DNA of 64,000 nt from positions 9,696,001 to 9,760,000 of the forward strand of contig NZ_LT629758.1 in the NCBI RefSeq assembly GCF_900104725.1, in the 5' to 3' direction. Positions within the stretch are counted from its first letter, which is position 1; each line of letters begins with the position of its first letter. This stretch comes from Actinoplanes derwentensis (GTDB lineage: Bacteria; Actinomycetota; Actinomycetes; Mycobacteriales; Micromonosporaceae). The position numbers and the translations under genes are program-made. The notes under the pieces were generated by a model that was given only the letters and a program-made list of their open reading frames with translations, did no database searches and was not told where the DNA came from. This document shows positions 42,794-52,178 of the stretch, piece by piece.

Positions 42794-43427
42794 AGAGACG
42801 CACCTCCCAGGTGGCGTGGTGCTCGGCGCCGATGTCGAGCAGGGGAGCGCCCGCGGCCGGCAGTTCGTCGACCGGGTCGCCGGACCGTTCCGCGGCTTCT
42901 TCCGCGACCCGGTCACATTCAGGAGCGAGCCGCGCCAGCAGCGCGTGCACCGCATAGGGATCAAGCCCCAACAGCCGGACCGCAGCACTGGCCGCCCCGG
43001 TCACGGTCCCATGAGCAGCCGCCACCGCAGCCTCGACCGGCGTCAGCCCGGCCGCCGCCGCAAGCGTGCCGAGGGCAACGGGTTGATGAGGTTCCCGCCC
43101 GACATCCGGAAGAACCCACATCGCCCGCCCGGCCCGTAGCAGCGCGCGCCCTTGCGCACGCGATGCCTTCCGCAGAGCAACAGACGGAGTCCGGGCATCA
43201 AGCCCACCATCAAGATCAAACCACTCGCCGGTACGCCGGCAGGCAGCCGCCGCGAACGAAGCCGACACCAGCCCACCGGTGGCAAGCTTCCCCAGCAGAA
43301 AACCATGAAGTCCGCTGATGTCGCGAACCCGCCCGTTGGCGATCTGCGGCTCCAACCCTCCGGAGTGCGCATGCCCCCCAGAGGGCAACCGCCCATCCGC
43401 AAGCAACAGCAAGGTAGCCAGACTCAA
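42783..43427 (-). CDS. ureF: urease accessory protein UreF
   Basis: Accessory protein that links UreD and UreG. The 214-residue, all-helical protein has the typical opening [20 protein letters not shown] and a conserved C-terminal region with [19 protein letters not shown]. The start TTG 43425-43427 follows GAGGGGGTG. It is separated from ureC by 104 bases that hold a large inverted repeat, so accessory gene expression may be tuned independently. Confidence 0.9.
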   Translation of the reverse strand: MSLATLLLLADGRLPSGGHAHSGGLEPQIANGRVRDISGLHGFLLGKLATGGLVSASFAAAACRRTGEWFDLDGGLDARTPSVALRKASRAQGRALLRAGRAMWVLPDVGREPHQPVALGTLAAAAGLTPVEAAVAAAHGTVTGAASAAVRLLGLDPYAVHALLARLAPECDRVAEEAAERSGDPVDELPAAGAPLLDIGAEHHATWEVRLFAS

Positions 43428-43451
43428 CCCGTCACCCCCTCGCGCTACCTA

Positions 43452-43525
43452 GGTTTTGGGCCGGGTGTGGCCCACGGAGGGATCAAGCCTGACCGCCCGG
43501 AGCGGGCCACGCCCGGCCCAAAACC
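43452..43525. repeat. 22-bp inverted repeat between ureC and ureF
   Basis: Two 22-base arms (43452-43473 and 43504-43525) are complementary at 21 positions; the arm ends are GGTTTTGGGCCGGG and CCGGCCCAAAACC. The loop is 30 bases. In the urease transcript (minus strand) the one mismatch is C-A. It fills most of the ureC-ureF gap and could be an attenuator, a processing signal or a REP-like element. Confidence 0.8.
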
Positions 43526-43531
43526 GACCCA

Positions 43532-45250
43532 TCAGAAGAGGAAATACCGCTGAGCCATCGGCAGAACGTCGACCGGATCGGGCTCGATCACTTGCCCGTC
43601 GATACGCACCTCGAAAGTGTCAGCCTTGACCTCGATCCGAGGCATAGCGGCGTTCCGGACCATGTCCTCCTTGCCCACCGAGCGGGTGTCGGCCACCGGG
43701 ACCAGCGCCCGTTTCACGCCGATCCGGTCGCTGAGCAGCGCGTCGATGGCCGCCGGGGCGACGAACGCGACCGAGGTCTGCGCCGGCACCACGCCGTAGG
43801 ACCCGAACATCGGTCGGGGGAGCATCGGCTGCGGGGTGGGGATGGAGGCGTTCGCGTCGCCCATCTGCGCGTACGCGATCATGCCGCCCTTGATCACCAG
43901 GGCCGGCCGGACGCCGAAGAAGACCGGGTCCCAGAGCACCAGGTCGGCGAGTTTGCCCGGTTCGATCGAGCCGACCTGTTCGGCCATGCCGTGAGCTTGG
44001 GCCGGGCAGATCGTGTATTTGGCGACGTACCGCTTGGCCCGGTTGTTGTCGGCGGCCCCGTCACCCGGCAGGGATCCGATACGGGCCTTCATGACGTGCG
44101 CGGTCTGCCAGGTCCGGGTGATGACCTCGCCGACCCGCCCCATCGCCTGCGAGTCGGAGCCGATCATCGAGATCGCGCCGAGGTCGTGCAGGTAGTCCTC
44201 GGCGGCCATGGTGGACGGCCGGATCCGGCTCTCGGCGAACGCCAGGTCTTCGGGCACCGACGAGTTCAGGTGGTGGCAGACCATCAGCATGTCGAGGTGT
44301 TCGCTGAGGGTGTTGCGGGTGTACGGCCGGGTCGGGTTGGTCGACGACGGCAGGATGTTCGGGTGCGACGCGACGGTGATGATGTCCGGTGCGTGCCCGC
44401 CACCGGCGCCTTCGGTGTGATAGGCGTGGATGGATCGCCCGCCGATGGCCCGCAGCGTCTCCTCGACGAAACCCGCTTCGTTCAGCGTGTCGGTGTGGAT
44501 GGCGACCTGGACACCCGAGGCGTCGGCGACCTTGAGGCAGGCGTCGATCGCGGCCGGGGTGGTGCCCCAGTCCTCGTGCAGTTTGAACCCGCCGGCCCCG
44601 CCGCGCAGCTGTTCCCACATCGACTCGGCGGACATCGTGTTGCCCTTGCCGAGCAGCAGCACGTTGATCGGCCAGGTGTCCAGGGATTCCAGCATCCGGG
44701 CCAGGTGCCAGGCGTTCGGGGTGACCGTGGTGGCCTTGGTGCCCTCGTCCGGCCCGGTGCCGCCGCCGATGATCGTGGTGATGCCGGAGGCGAGCGCGGT
44801 GTCCAGGATCGTCGGGCTGATCAGGTGCACGTGACTGTCGATCGCGCCGGCCGTGAGGATCTTGCCGTTGCCGGCCAGGATCTGGGTGCCGGGGCCGATG
44901 ACCAGGTCGGGGTGTACGCCGTCCATGGTGTCCGGGTTGCCGGCTTTGCCGATGGCCACGATCCGGCCGTCGCGGATGCCGACGTCGGCCTTGACGATGC
45001 CCCAGTGGTCGAGCACGACGACACCGGTGATGACGGTGTCCGGGGTGCCTTCGGCGCGGGTGGCGGCGGCCTGGCCCATCGACTCGCGGATCACTTTGCC
45101 GCCGCCGAAGACGACCTCGTCGCCCGGGACCGGCCCGGCGCTGTGGTCCTCTTCGATCTCGATCAGCAGGTTGGTGTCGGCGAGCCGGATCCGGTCGCCT
45201 TTGGTGGGGCCGAGCAGCGCCGCGTAGCGACGGCGGTCGAGGCTGGTCAC
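43532..45250 (-). CDS. ureC: urease subunit alpha
   Basis: Catalytic subunit with the di-nickel centre that hydrolyses urea. The 572-residue protein has the metal ligands HVHLISP, the carbamylated Lys in [13 protein letters not shown], His in AIHTDTLNE and [14 protein letters not shown], the active-site flap Cys/His region VCHHLN and Asp in GSDSQAMGR. The start GTG 45248-45250 is preceded by GGAGGAG. All catalytic residues are present, so the enzyme should be active. Confidence 0.96.
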   Translation of the reverse strand: MTSLDRRRYAALLGPTKGDRIRLADTNLLIEIEEDHSAGPVPGDEVVFGGGKVIRESMGQAAATRAEGTPDTVITGVVVLDHWGIVKADVGIRDGRIVAIGKAGNPDTMDGVHPDLVIGPGTQILAGNGKILTAGAIDSHVHLISPTILDTALASGITTIIGGGTGPDEGTKATTVTPNAWHLARMLESLDTWPINVLLLGKGNTMSAESMWEQLRGGAGGFKLHEDWGTTPAAIDACLKVADASGVQVAIHTDTLNEAGFVEETLRAIGGRSIHAYHTEGAGGGHAPDIITVASHPNILPSSTNPTRPYTRNTLSEHLDMLMVCHHLNSSVPEDLAFAESRIRPSTMAAEDYLHDLGAISMIGSDSQAMGRVGEVITRTWQTAHVMKARIGSLPGDGAADNNRAKRYVAKYTICPAQAHGMAEQVGSIEPGKLADLVLWDPVFFGVRPALVIKGGMIAYAQMGDANASIPTPQPMLPRPMFGSYGVVPAQTSVAFVAPAAIDALLSDRIGVKRALVPVADTRSVGKEDMVRNAAMPRIEVKADTFEVRIDGQVIEPDPVDVLPMAQRYFLF

Positions 45251-45278
45251 GCCGCTCCTCCGAAGTCGGTCTCCAGGG

Positions 45279-45698
45279 TCACCGGGGGCTCCCGTTGTGT
45301 TCGCCCTCACCGGTGTCCTCGTCGAGGGAACCGGCCGGCTCGATGTCGGTGGGGTCGGGTTCCGGCGCTGATGCCGGCGTGTCCAGCGGGCCGCCGGCCA
45401 GGCCACGCAGGCCGGGCACGACGCGCCGGCCGGCGAACGCCACCAGGGTGATGTCGCGGGGGATGCCGGGTTCGAAGCGGGCCGACGTGCCGGCCGGGAT
45501 GGCCAGCCGGTGCCCCCAGGCGAGTTCGCGGTCGAAGTCCAGGGCCGCGTTGGTCTCGGCGAAGTGGAAGTGCGAGCCGACCTGGACGGGCCGGTCACCA
45601 GTGTTGCGGACGGTGAGCGTCACGGTCGGGCGGCCCGGGTTGATCTCGATCTCGCCGTCGCCGAAGAGGATCTCGCCCGGAATGATCGGCCCGGTCAT
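45279..45698 (-). CDS. ureB: urease subunit beta
   Basis: Structural beta subunit of 139 residues. It contains [19 protein letters not shown] and [23 protein letters not shown], both family hallmarks. An acidic tail of about 35 residues ([20 protein letters not shown]) exceeds the usual length. The ATG at 45696-45698 overlaps the ureA stop. Twenty-eight bases separate it from ureC. Confidence 0.94.
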   Translation of the reverse strand: MTGPIIPGEILFGDGEIEINPGRPTVTLTVRNTGDRPVQVGSHFHFAETNAALDFDRELAWGHRLAIPAGTSARFEPGIPRDITLVAFAGRRVVPGLRGLAGGPLDTPASAPEPDPTDIEPAGSLDEDTGEGEHNGSPR

Positions 45699-45997
45699 GA
45701 GATCGGCCCGTGCACCGTGACGAGCTTCGTACCGTCCGGGAAGGTGGCTTCGACCTGCACCTCGGCGAGCATCTCGGGCACGCCGTCCAGCACGTCGTCG
45801 CGGGTCAGCACCCGGCGGCCGGAATCCATCAGCTCGGCGACCGTCCGCCCGTCCCGGGCACCTTCCAGCAGGAAGGCCGTGATGATCGCGGTGGCCTCGG
45901 GGTAGTTGAGCCGCAGGCCCCGTTCGCGGCGGCGCCGCGCCACGTCGGCCGCGACATGAATGAGCAGGCGTTCCTGCTCGTGCTGGCTGAGGAACAA
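45695..45997 (-). CDS. ureA: urease subunit gamma
   Basis: Small structural subunit of 100 residues with [40 protein letters not shown] and [15 protein letters not shown]. The start is TTG 45995-45997 behind AGGAGGG. It is the first gene of ureABCFGD; a GlnR-type box lies 42 bases upstream of the start. Confidence 0.94.
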   Translation of the reverse strand: MFLSQHEQERLLIHVAADVARRRRERGLRLNYPEATAIITAFLLEGARDGRTVAELMDSGRRVLTRDDVLDGVPEMLAEVQVEATFPDGTKLVTVHGPIS

Positions 45998-46038
45998 AGG
46001 GAACCCTCCTGATCGCCACGGAATGCTCGCAGGGGGAA

Positions 46039-46054
46039 GTTTCGGACGTGTAAC
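46039..46054 (-). promoter_or_regulatory. GlnR-type box upstream of the urease operon
   Basis: On the minus strand the sequence reads GTTAC-ACGTCC-GAAAC. This matches the GTnAC-N6-GAAAC half-site pair of the actinobacterial nitrogen regulator GlnR. It ends 42 bases before the ureA start. A second pair is not evident. Confidence 0.6.
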
Positions 46055-46075
46055 CCCGGACTGATCAAAACACGG

Positions 46076-46119
46076 AACGGCCCCGCCACTGTGTGCTTCG
46101 GTGGAGTGGCGGGGCCGTT
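46076..46119 (-). terminator. terminator after acyltransferase gene
   Basis: AACGGCCCCGCCACT (46076-46090) and AGTGGCGGGGCCGTT (46105-46119) form a perfect 15-bp stem with a 14-base loop, 11 bases beyond the end of the acyltransferase gene. It separates that gene from the urease operon on the same strand. Confidence 0.8.
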
Positions 46120-46129
46120 TCCGAACTGT

Positions 46130-48268
46130 TTACTTCGGGAGCCGGGCTCCCAGCAGCGGGGCCAGCATCGTCGCGTACTTCGTGGTGATGTGGTCGTCGT
46201 CACGCCACACCAGCAGGTTGCCGACCACCGAGGGGCAGGAACCGCCGACGCAGAACCACGGCGCCGGGTCGATCACCGAGACACCGTCGGCCTTCACCGT
46301 CGCCGCGACCAGGGCCTGCCGCTCCGGCAACGCGACCGACTCGCTGGCCGGCGCGACACAGCGGGAGATCTTGCGGGAGTGTTCGGCCAGGCATTCCGGG
46401 ACGTTGCGGCCGGGCCACGGGGTGTCCTGGATCAGCGCGATCCGGGTGCCCCTGGCCTTGATCGCCTTGATGGTGCCGGTCCAGCCGGCTGCCCACTTCG
46501 GGTCGATCTCGGCGGCCGTGCCCTTGAGACGGCCACCCGACTCGTTCAGCAGCGGGTTGCCGTCGTTGGCGCTGGAGGAGATCACCACCAGGTACGGCTT
46601 GGCCTGCTTGATCTCGGTGAGCACCTGGTCACGCCAGGCCGGGCATTCGGTGTAGGCACGCTTGAGAGCCGTGCTGTAGACGGCGACCGAGGCCGCGTGG
46701 CAGGCGCTCTTGGTACGGACCAGCAGCTTCCAGCCACGCTGTTTGGCGATCGCGTCGACCGCCGGGAACCAGTGCGCGGCGTGCGAGTCCCCGTACAGAT
46801 AGACGGTCCTGGTCCCGGCGGGGTCGCCGAAGGCGCACTCGCTCGGCGCGACCGTGTCCAGGTATTCCAGGTGGCACTTGACGTCGTAGTACGTCGGCTT
46901 GTCCCGGCGGGCCGTCTGCACCCGCGGCGTGGTGTTGGCCGGCAGTTCACCGGTGCCGGCCGAGGCGGTGATGATCCGCTGCAGCTCGGCCTGCGGGTCG
47001 GCGGCGGTGGCCACCACCTGCGTGGTGTCGACGGCCGGGTCACCCTTGGCGAGCTGCGGCGGCTTCATCGCGCCGACCTGGGCGACCAGGGCGGCGAGGC
47101 AGGACAGGGCCAGGCCGACGGCGATCCCGCGGCGGGCCTTGGCCTTGGCCCACTTCTGGTTGCGGGCCGGGTTCTCGATCAGGTGGTACGAGGCGACGGC
47201 CAGCAGCAGGGCACCGGCCGCGAGACCGAGGTTGAGCGGGATGTTCGGCTCGACGTCCAGCATGTGCGGGACGATCATCAGGACCGGCCAGTGCCACAGG
47301 TACCAGCTGTAGGAGTACCTGCCGATCTGCTGGAACGGCCACGTCCTCAGGATCGCGACCACACCGTGTGGCGAGCCCGCGGCGCCACCGGCGATGATCG
47401 CTGCCGCGCCGAAGACGGGGAGGGCGGCGGCGTACCCGGGGAAGGGTGTCTCCTCGGTGAACAGGAACGCCGCGACCACGATGGCGGCGAGACCCACCCA
47501 GGTCAGGGTTGCGGCCAGAGCTTTGGGGAGCCCGGCGAACCGGGCCGCGCCGACCGCGATGAACGCGCCGATCGCCAGCTCCCAGGCGCGGGTGTGCGCC
47601 CCGAAGTAGGCCCACGGCGCCGACGACGCGGTCTGCAGCACGCTCACGGTCAGGGACGCGGCCACCACCAGGATCAGCGAGATGATCACCGGGGCGCGGC
47701 GCTTGCCGAAGAGCAGCGCGAAGATCAGCAGGAGCAGCGGCCAGACCAGGTAGAACTGTTCCTCGACCGCGAGTGACCAGAAGTGCTGAAGCGGGGAGGG
47801 TTCGGCGTCGGCGTTGAGGTATTGCACGCCCTCGTTCGCGAGCCGCCAGTTGATCCCGTAGAAGGTCGCGTAGATCGCGTCCAGCGAGATCGACTTGAAC
47901 CGGGTGGCCGGCATCCACAGCCAGCTCGCCGTGACGGTGACCAGCAGCACCACGGTCGACGCGGGCAGCAACCGGGTGGCCCGCCGGGCATAGAACGTGG
48001 CGAGCGAGATCTTGCCGGTCCGATCCAGCTCCTTGAAGAGGAGCGTGGTGATCAGGAATCCGGAGATGACGAAGAAGACATCGACGCCTACATAGCCGCC
48101 TTCCAAGCTCGCGATGCCGGCGTGCGAGAGCACGACGAGCACGACCGCGATGGCCCGCATACCCTCGATATCCGGTCGGAAACCGAGGTGTGGGCGTGCG
48201 GTCTGAGGCCCTGCGGAAGACGACTCCGGGCGGGCACTGTGGAGTTGATTGTCGTAAGCGACCGACAT
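46130..48268 (-). CDS. acyltransferase-3 / SGNH two-domain O-acyltransferase
   Basis: Probably O-acetylates or acylates a cell-surface glycan. The 712 residues comprise an acyltransferase-3 membrane domain (about 30-400, ten helices; RPDIEGMRAIAVVLVVLSHAG and GYVGVDVFFVISGFLIT) and an extracytoplasmic SGNH domain with block I YLYGDSHAAHW and catalytic dyad DDDH near the C-terminus. This OafA-like layout is complete. A paralogue of nearly equal length lies at 52179-54302 in the same orientation. The ATG 48266-48268 is preceded by AGGTAGGAC. No promoter was identified in the 104-base gap to tetR. Confidence 0.9.
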   Translation of the reverse strand: MSVAYDNQLHSARPESSSAGPQTARPHLGFRPDIEGMRAIAVVLVVLSHAGIASLEGGYVGVDVFFVISGFLITTLLFKELDRTGKISLATFYARRATRLLPASTVVLLVTVTASWLWMPATRFKSISLDAIYATFYGINWRLANEGVQYLNADAEPSPLQHFWSLAVEEQFYLVWPLLLLIFALLFGKRRAPVIISLILVVAASLTVSVLQTASSAPWAYFGAHTRAWELAIGAFIAVGAARFAGLPKALAATLTWVGLAAIVVAAFLFTEETPFPGYAAALPVFGAAAIIAGGAAGSPHGVVAILRTWPFQQIGRYSYSWYLWHWPVLMIVPHMLDVEPNIPLNLGLAAGALLLAVASYHLIENPARNQKWAKAKARRGIAVGLALSCLAALVAQVGAMKPPQLAKGDPAVDTTQVVATAADPQAELQRIITASAGTGELPANTTPRVQTARRDKPTYYDVKCHLEYLDTVAPSECAFGDPAGTRTVYLYGDSHAAHWFPAVDAIAKQRGWKLLVRTKSACHAASVAVYSTALKRAYTECPAWRDQVLTEIKQAKPYLVVISSSANDGNPLLNESGGRLKGTAAEIDPKWAAGWTGTIKAIKARGTRIALIQDTPWPGRNVPECLAEHSRKISRCVAPASESVALPERQALVAATVKADGVSVIDPAPWFCVGGSCPSVVGNLLVWRDDDHITTKYATMLAPLLGARLPK

Positions 48269-48372
48269 GTCCTACCTAGCGATGAGTGACCGGGCCGGGA
48301 TCGGGGGGAGCTTACCCGCGATGACACAGGTCTTCCACAGTCGGTTCATCACCACTTCATCGCGAAGTAGGT

Positions 48373-48942
48373 TCAGGTTCGCGCGGTGATCCCGTCGATC
48401 AGGAGCTCCACCGCGAGCGCGAAACCCGTGTCGTCGGCCTGATCGGCCCCGACCAGGCGGCGCATGGTGCCGTTGACCTCGGTGTGCAGCAGTCCACCGA
48501 CCAGAACGACCAGGACCGCCCCGGTACGGTCCACCTCGGTCTCGGGAAGTCCGGCCGAACGGAGGACGGCGCGCAGGGTCCGCCACATCGGCCCGTCCCT
48601 CTGGATGAAATCGTCACCCGCGAAGGCGTACCGCAGCAGATTGCGATGGGCGAGGCTCTGCGCGCGAAACGCGTACGCCAGTCTCCGCAGTTGATCCTGC
48701 CAGGGGCCGTCACCGACAGTGAGCTCGTTCGCTCCATCGGTGACCAGGCGGGTGATCCCGTCCAGCAGTGCGGCCTTGTTGTCCACATGGTGGTAGATCG
48801 ACATCGGATTGACGCCCAGGTCGGCGGCGAGCTTGCGCATGCTCAGCGCCTCCACGCCGTCGGTGTCGACGATTCTGAGTGCGGATCGGAGGATCACGTC
48901 CTTTGTTAAACGTTGATCACCGACTTTCCGGTTTTCAGCCAT
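48373..48942 (-). CDS. TetR-family regulator, divergent to CYP102 gene
   Basis: 189-residue repressor candidate. The N-terminal helix-turn-helix is ALSMRKLAADLGVNPMSIYHHVDNKAAL; the rest is a helical ligand-binding and dimer domain of the TetR_C type. The start ATG 48940-48942 lies inside the first of two palindromes shared with the P450 promoter region, so autoregulation is likely. In Bacillus megaterium the TetR-type BM3R1 represses the related P450 BM3 and is released by fatty acids; an equivalent role is inferred. Confidence 0.9.
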   Translation of the reverse strand: MAENRKVGDQRLTKDVILRSALRIVDTDGVEALSMRKLAADLGVNPMSIYHHVDNKAALLDGITRLVTDGANELTVGDGPWQDQLRRLAYAFRAQSLAHRNLLRYAFAGDDFIQRDGPMWRTLRAVLRSAGLPETEVDRTGAVLVVLVGGLLHTEVNGTMRRLVGADQADDTGFALAVELLIDGITART

Positions 48943-48974
48943 ACGCCGTATGGTAGCTGCCATACACCGTATGG
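48939..48974. promoter_or_regulatory. double palindromic operator between tetR and CYP102
   Basis: CCATACGCCGTATGG (48939-48953) is a perfect odd palindrome with 7-bp arms. CCATACACCGTATGG (48960-48974) is a second copy with one changed base. The centres are 21 bp apart, two turns of the helix, so both sites face the same side. The first covers the tetR start codon; the second lies 17 bases before the P450 start. Confidence 0.75.
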
Positions 48975-48990
48975 CTGAGGAGGATCCCCT

Positions 48991-51900
48991 GTGACCGCCG
49001 AGATTCCGAACCCCCGCGGACTCCCGATCGTCGGCAACGCCCTGCAGCTCCCGGTGGAGGGCACACACCAGTTCCTCGCCGATCTGGCGGCCCGCAACCC
49101 CGGCGGCATCTTCAAGCTCAACCTGGCCGGCCGGCACGTCGTCTTCGTCTACGACCCCGACCTGGTCGCCGAGGTCTGCGACGAGTCCCGCTTCGTCAAA
49201 CCGATCGACCCGCCGCTCGCCCACGTCCGCGACTTCGCCGGTGACGGCCTCTTCACCGCGAGACAGGACGAGCCGGTGTGGGGTCAGGCGCACCGTATCC
49301 TGCTGCCGGCGTTCAGTCAGCGGTCGATGAAGGCCTACTTCCCGCAGATGCTGGAGGTCGCCGACAAGCTGGTCGCGCACTGGTCGGCGCGCGGCGCGGT
49401 GGACGTCACCGACGACATGACCCGGCTCACCCTGGACACCATCACGCTCGCCGGGTTCGGCCAGACCTTCGACTCCTTCGACCAGGCCGAACTGCACCCG
49501 TTCCTGCAGGCCATGGGCCGCGCACTGACCGAGGCGATGAACCGGACCCGGCAACTCCCGATGGTCACCGGCCTGAAGAAGAAGGCCGACGCCGCCTACC
49601 AGGCCGACATCGCCGTCATGCAGGAGACCGTCGACGAGGTCATCCGCACCCGCCGGACCTCCGGGGTCAAGGCCAACGACCTGCTCGGCCTGATGCTCGA
49701 CGCCGCCGACCCGGTCACCGGCGAGAAGCTCTCCGACGAGAACATCCGTAACCAGGTCCTCACCTTCCTGATCGCCGGGCACGAGACCACCAGCGGCACT
49801 CTCTCCTTCGCGCTGCACCTGCTGCTGCGCAACCCGCACGTGCTCGCGCAGGCCTACGCCGAGGTCGACCGGATGCTGCCCGGCGACACCGTGCCCACCT
49901 ACGAGACGATCATGAAGCTGGACGTGATCCCGCGGATCCTCGACGAGACACTGCGGCTGCTCTCGCCGATCCCCTTCATCGGGCTCGCCTCCCGCGAGGC
50001 CGGCACGCTCGGCGGACGCTACGAGATCCCGGCCCGGCAGAAGATCGCCGTGCTGCTCAGGCCGCTGCACACCTCGTCGGCCTGGGACGACCCGGAGGCC
50101 TTCGACATCGACCGCTGGCTGCCCGAGGCCAAAGCCGGGCACCACCCGCACGGCTACAAGCCGTTCGGCAACGGCGAGCGGGCCTGCATCGGCCGGCAGT
50201 TCGCGCTCACCGAGGCCCGGCTCGCCCTCGCCCTGATCCTGCAGCGGTTCGCGATCGCCGACCCGGACGGGCACCAGCTGCACATCAAGCAGACCCTGAC
50301 GATCAAGCCGGAGGACTTCCGGCTGCGGATCCGGCCCCGGCAGGAACACGAGCGGATCGCCGCCGCACCGTCAGCCGAGGTCGACGCGGCGCCGGCGGTG
50401 GCCGACGTCCAAGCCGCGGGCGTACGGATGAGAGTCGCCTACGGATCCAACCTCGGGACGTCCGAGGACCTCGCTCAGCAGATCGCCGACCGGGCCCGGC
50501 GCTCCGGGTTCGACGTGACCGTGCAGACCCTCGACGAACTCGCCGGTGACCTGCCCACCGAAGGGCTGCTCGCCGTCGTCACGTCCAGCTACAACGGTCA
50601 CGCGCCGGACAACGCGCTGGCCTTCGACGAGCTGTCCATTCCCGCCGGGGCACTGGACGATGTCCGGTTCGCGGTGCTCGGGAACGGCAACACCCAGTGG
50701 TCGACCTATCAGGCGTACCCGCGCCGGGTCTTTGAAAAGCTCTCCGGCGCCGGGGCGCGACCGGTTGTCGACCGCGGTGAGACCGACGCCTCCGGCGACT
50801 TCGACGGCATGGCCCAGGCCTGGCTCGACAAGCTGTGGGGTGCCCTGGGGAGCGAGTTCGGGACGGCCGCCGCGATCGGCCCGCGTTACCGGGTCGAGGT
50901 GCTCGGCGAGGACCAGATCCGGCCCGCCGTCGTCTCCGGGCAGGCGCACCCGGTGACGATCGTGGCCGTCGACGAGCTGGTCGGTGACCCCACCGGGCTG
51001 TGGGACTTCAGCCGGGAAGCGCCCCGGCCGGGAGTCAAGGCGATCACCGTCCGGCTGCCCGCCGGTGTCACCTACCAGGCCGGTGACCACCTGGCCGTCT
51101 ACGCCAAGAACGACCCGGAACTCGTCGAGTGGGCGCTGACCACCCTGCGGGTGTCCCGTGACCTGGTGATCCGTCTCGGACAGGACGGGGAACGGCCCAC
51201 CGGGCTGCCGATCGGCGTGCCGGTCACCGCCGGGCTACTGCTCACCGACTTCGTGGAACTCCAGGACCCGGCGGGCCGCGGACAGATCGAGGTCCTCCTC
51301 CAGCACACCCGGTGCCCGTGGACCACCCGGCAGCTCACCGAGCTCCTCGCCGGTTCCGGGTACGCCGACGAGATCCTCGCCAAACGGGTCTCGCTGCTCA
51401 GCCTGCTCGAACGGTTCCCGGCCATCGAACTGCCGTTCGGGGTCTTCCTCGAACTCGTCGGCACGATCAAACCGCGCTTCTACTCCATCTCGTCGTCGCC
51501 GCGGGTCGACGAGTCCCTCGTCACGATCACCGTCGGGCTCGTCGACGGGCCGTCCCGGACCGGCAACGGCCGCTACCGGGGGATGTGCTCCCAGTACCTG
51601 GCCCGGCTCCAGCCCGGTGACGTCTTCTACGGGCACGTCCGTGTCCCGGCTCCGCCGTTCCGCCCGCCGGCCGACCCCGCCACCCCGATGATCCTGATCG
51701 GTCCCGGCACCGGCTTCGCCCCGCTGCGCGGTTTCCTCCAGGAACGGGCGCTGCTCCCCGGACGCGGGCCCGCCAAACTGTTCTACGGCTGCCGGCACCC
51801 CGAGCACGACTGGCTCTACCGCGCCGAGATGCAACAGTGGGCCGCCGCCGGCGTCGCCGACCTGCACCTGGCCTTCTCCGCGGTGCCGGACCACCCGCAC

Positions 51901-52128
51901 CGGTTCGTCCAGGAGGCGCTGGCCGCCGAGGGCGACGCGGTGTGGGAGCTGCTGGAACAGGGCGGACACGTCTACCTGTGCGGCGACGGCGCCCGGATGG
52001 CGCCCGCGGTCCGGGGCGAACTGCTGACGCTGCACCGCCGCAACACCGGATCCACCGCCGAACAGGCCGAGGCGTGGCTGCGGTCCCTCGAAGCGGCCGG
52101 GCGCTACCAGCAGGACGTCTTCGCCTGA
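48991..52128 (+). CDS. self-sufficient cytochrome P450-reductase fusion (CYP102 / P450 BM3-like)
   Basis: Single-chain fatty-acid-type monooxygenase of 1045 residues. The P450 part (1-455) has the I-helix AGHETTSG, ExxR in ETLR, and the haem loop FGNGERACIGRQ with axial Cys399, almost the same position as in P450 BM3. After a linker the FMN domain begins with RVAYGSNLGTSEDLA (about 480), followed by the FAD domain (RFYSISSSP) and NADPH site (GPGTGFAPLRGFL). All cofactors can be bound, so electrons pass from NADPH within one polypeptide. The start GTG 48991 has GGAGG seven bases upstream. It is probably repressed by the divergent TetR. Confidence 0.95.
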   Translation: MTAEIPNPRGLPIVGNALQLPVEGTHQFLADLAARNPGGIFKLNLAGRHVVFVYDPDLVAEVCDESRFVKPIDPPLAHVRDFAGDGLFTARQDEPVWGQAHRILLPAFSQRSMKAYFPQMLEVADKLVAHWSARGAVDVTDDMTRLTLDTITLAGFGQTFDSFDQAELHPFLQAMGRALTEAMNRTRQLPMVTGLKKKADAAYQADIAVMQETVDEVIRTRRTSGVKANDLLGLMLDAADPVTGEKLSDENIRNQVLTFLIAGHETTSGTLSFALHLLLRNPHVLAQAYAEVDRMLPGDTVPTYETIMKLDVIPRILDETLRLLSPIPFIGLASREAGTLGGRYEIPARQKIAVLLRPLHTSSAWDDPEAFDIDRWLPEAKAGHHPHGYKPFGNGERACIGRQFALTEARLALALILQRFAIADPDGHQLHIKQTLTIKPEDFRLRIRPRQEHERIAAAPSAEVDAAPAVADVQAAGVRMRVAYGSNLGTSEDLAQQIADRARRSGFDVTVQTLDELAGDLPTEGLLAVVTSSYNGHAPDNALAFDELSIPAGALDDVRFAVLGNGNTQWSTYQAYPRRVFEKLSGAGARPVVDRGETDASGDFDGMAQAWLDKLWGALGSEFGTAAAIGPRYRVEVLGEDQIRPAVVSGQAHPVTIVAVDELVGDPTGLWDFSREAPRPGVKAITVRLPAGVTYQAGDHLAVYAKNDPELVEWALTTLRVSRDLVIRLGQDGERPTGLPIGVPVTAGLLLTDFVELQDPAGRGQIEVLLQHTRCPWTTRQLTELLAGSGYADEILAKRVSLLSLLERFPAIELPFGVFLELVGTIKPRFYSISSSPRVDESLVTITVGLVDGPSRTGNGRYRGMCSQYLARLQPGDVFYGHVRVPAPPFRPPADPATPMILIGPGTGFAPLRGFLQERALLPGRGPAKLFYGCRHPEHDWLYRAEMQQWAAAGVADLHLAFSAVPDHPHRFVQEALAAEGDAVWELLEQGGHVYLCGDGARMAPAVRGELLTLHRRNTGSTAEQAEAWLRSLEAAGRYQQDVFA

Positions 52129-52138
52129 CCGGCCGTCA

Positions 52139-52173
52139 CCGTCCGCCGGGGAGAAGACTCCCCCGGCGGACGG
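52139..52173. terminator. bidirectional terminator after CYP102
   Basis: CCGTCCGCCGGGG and its near-complement CCCCCGGCGGACGG form a long stem with one bulged base and a small AAGA-type loop. It occupies the 50-base gap between convergent genes. Confidence 0.75.
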
Positions 52174-52178
52174 CGATC

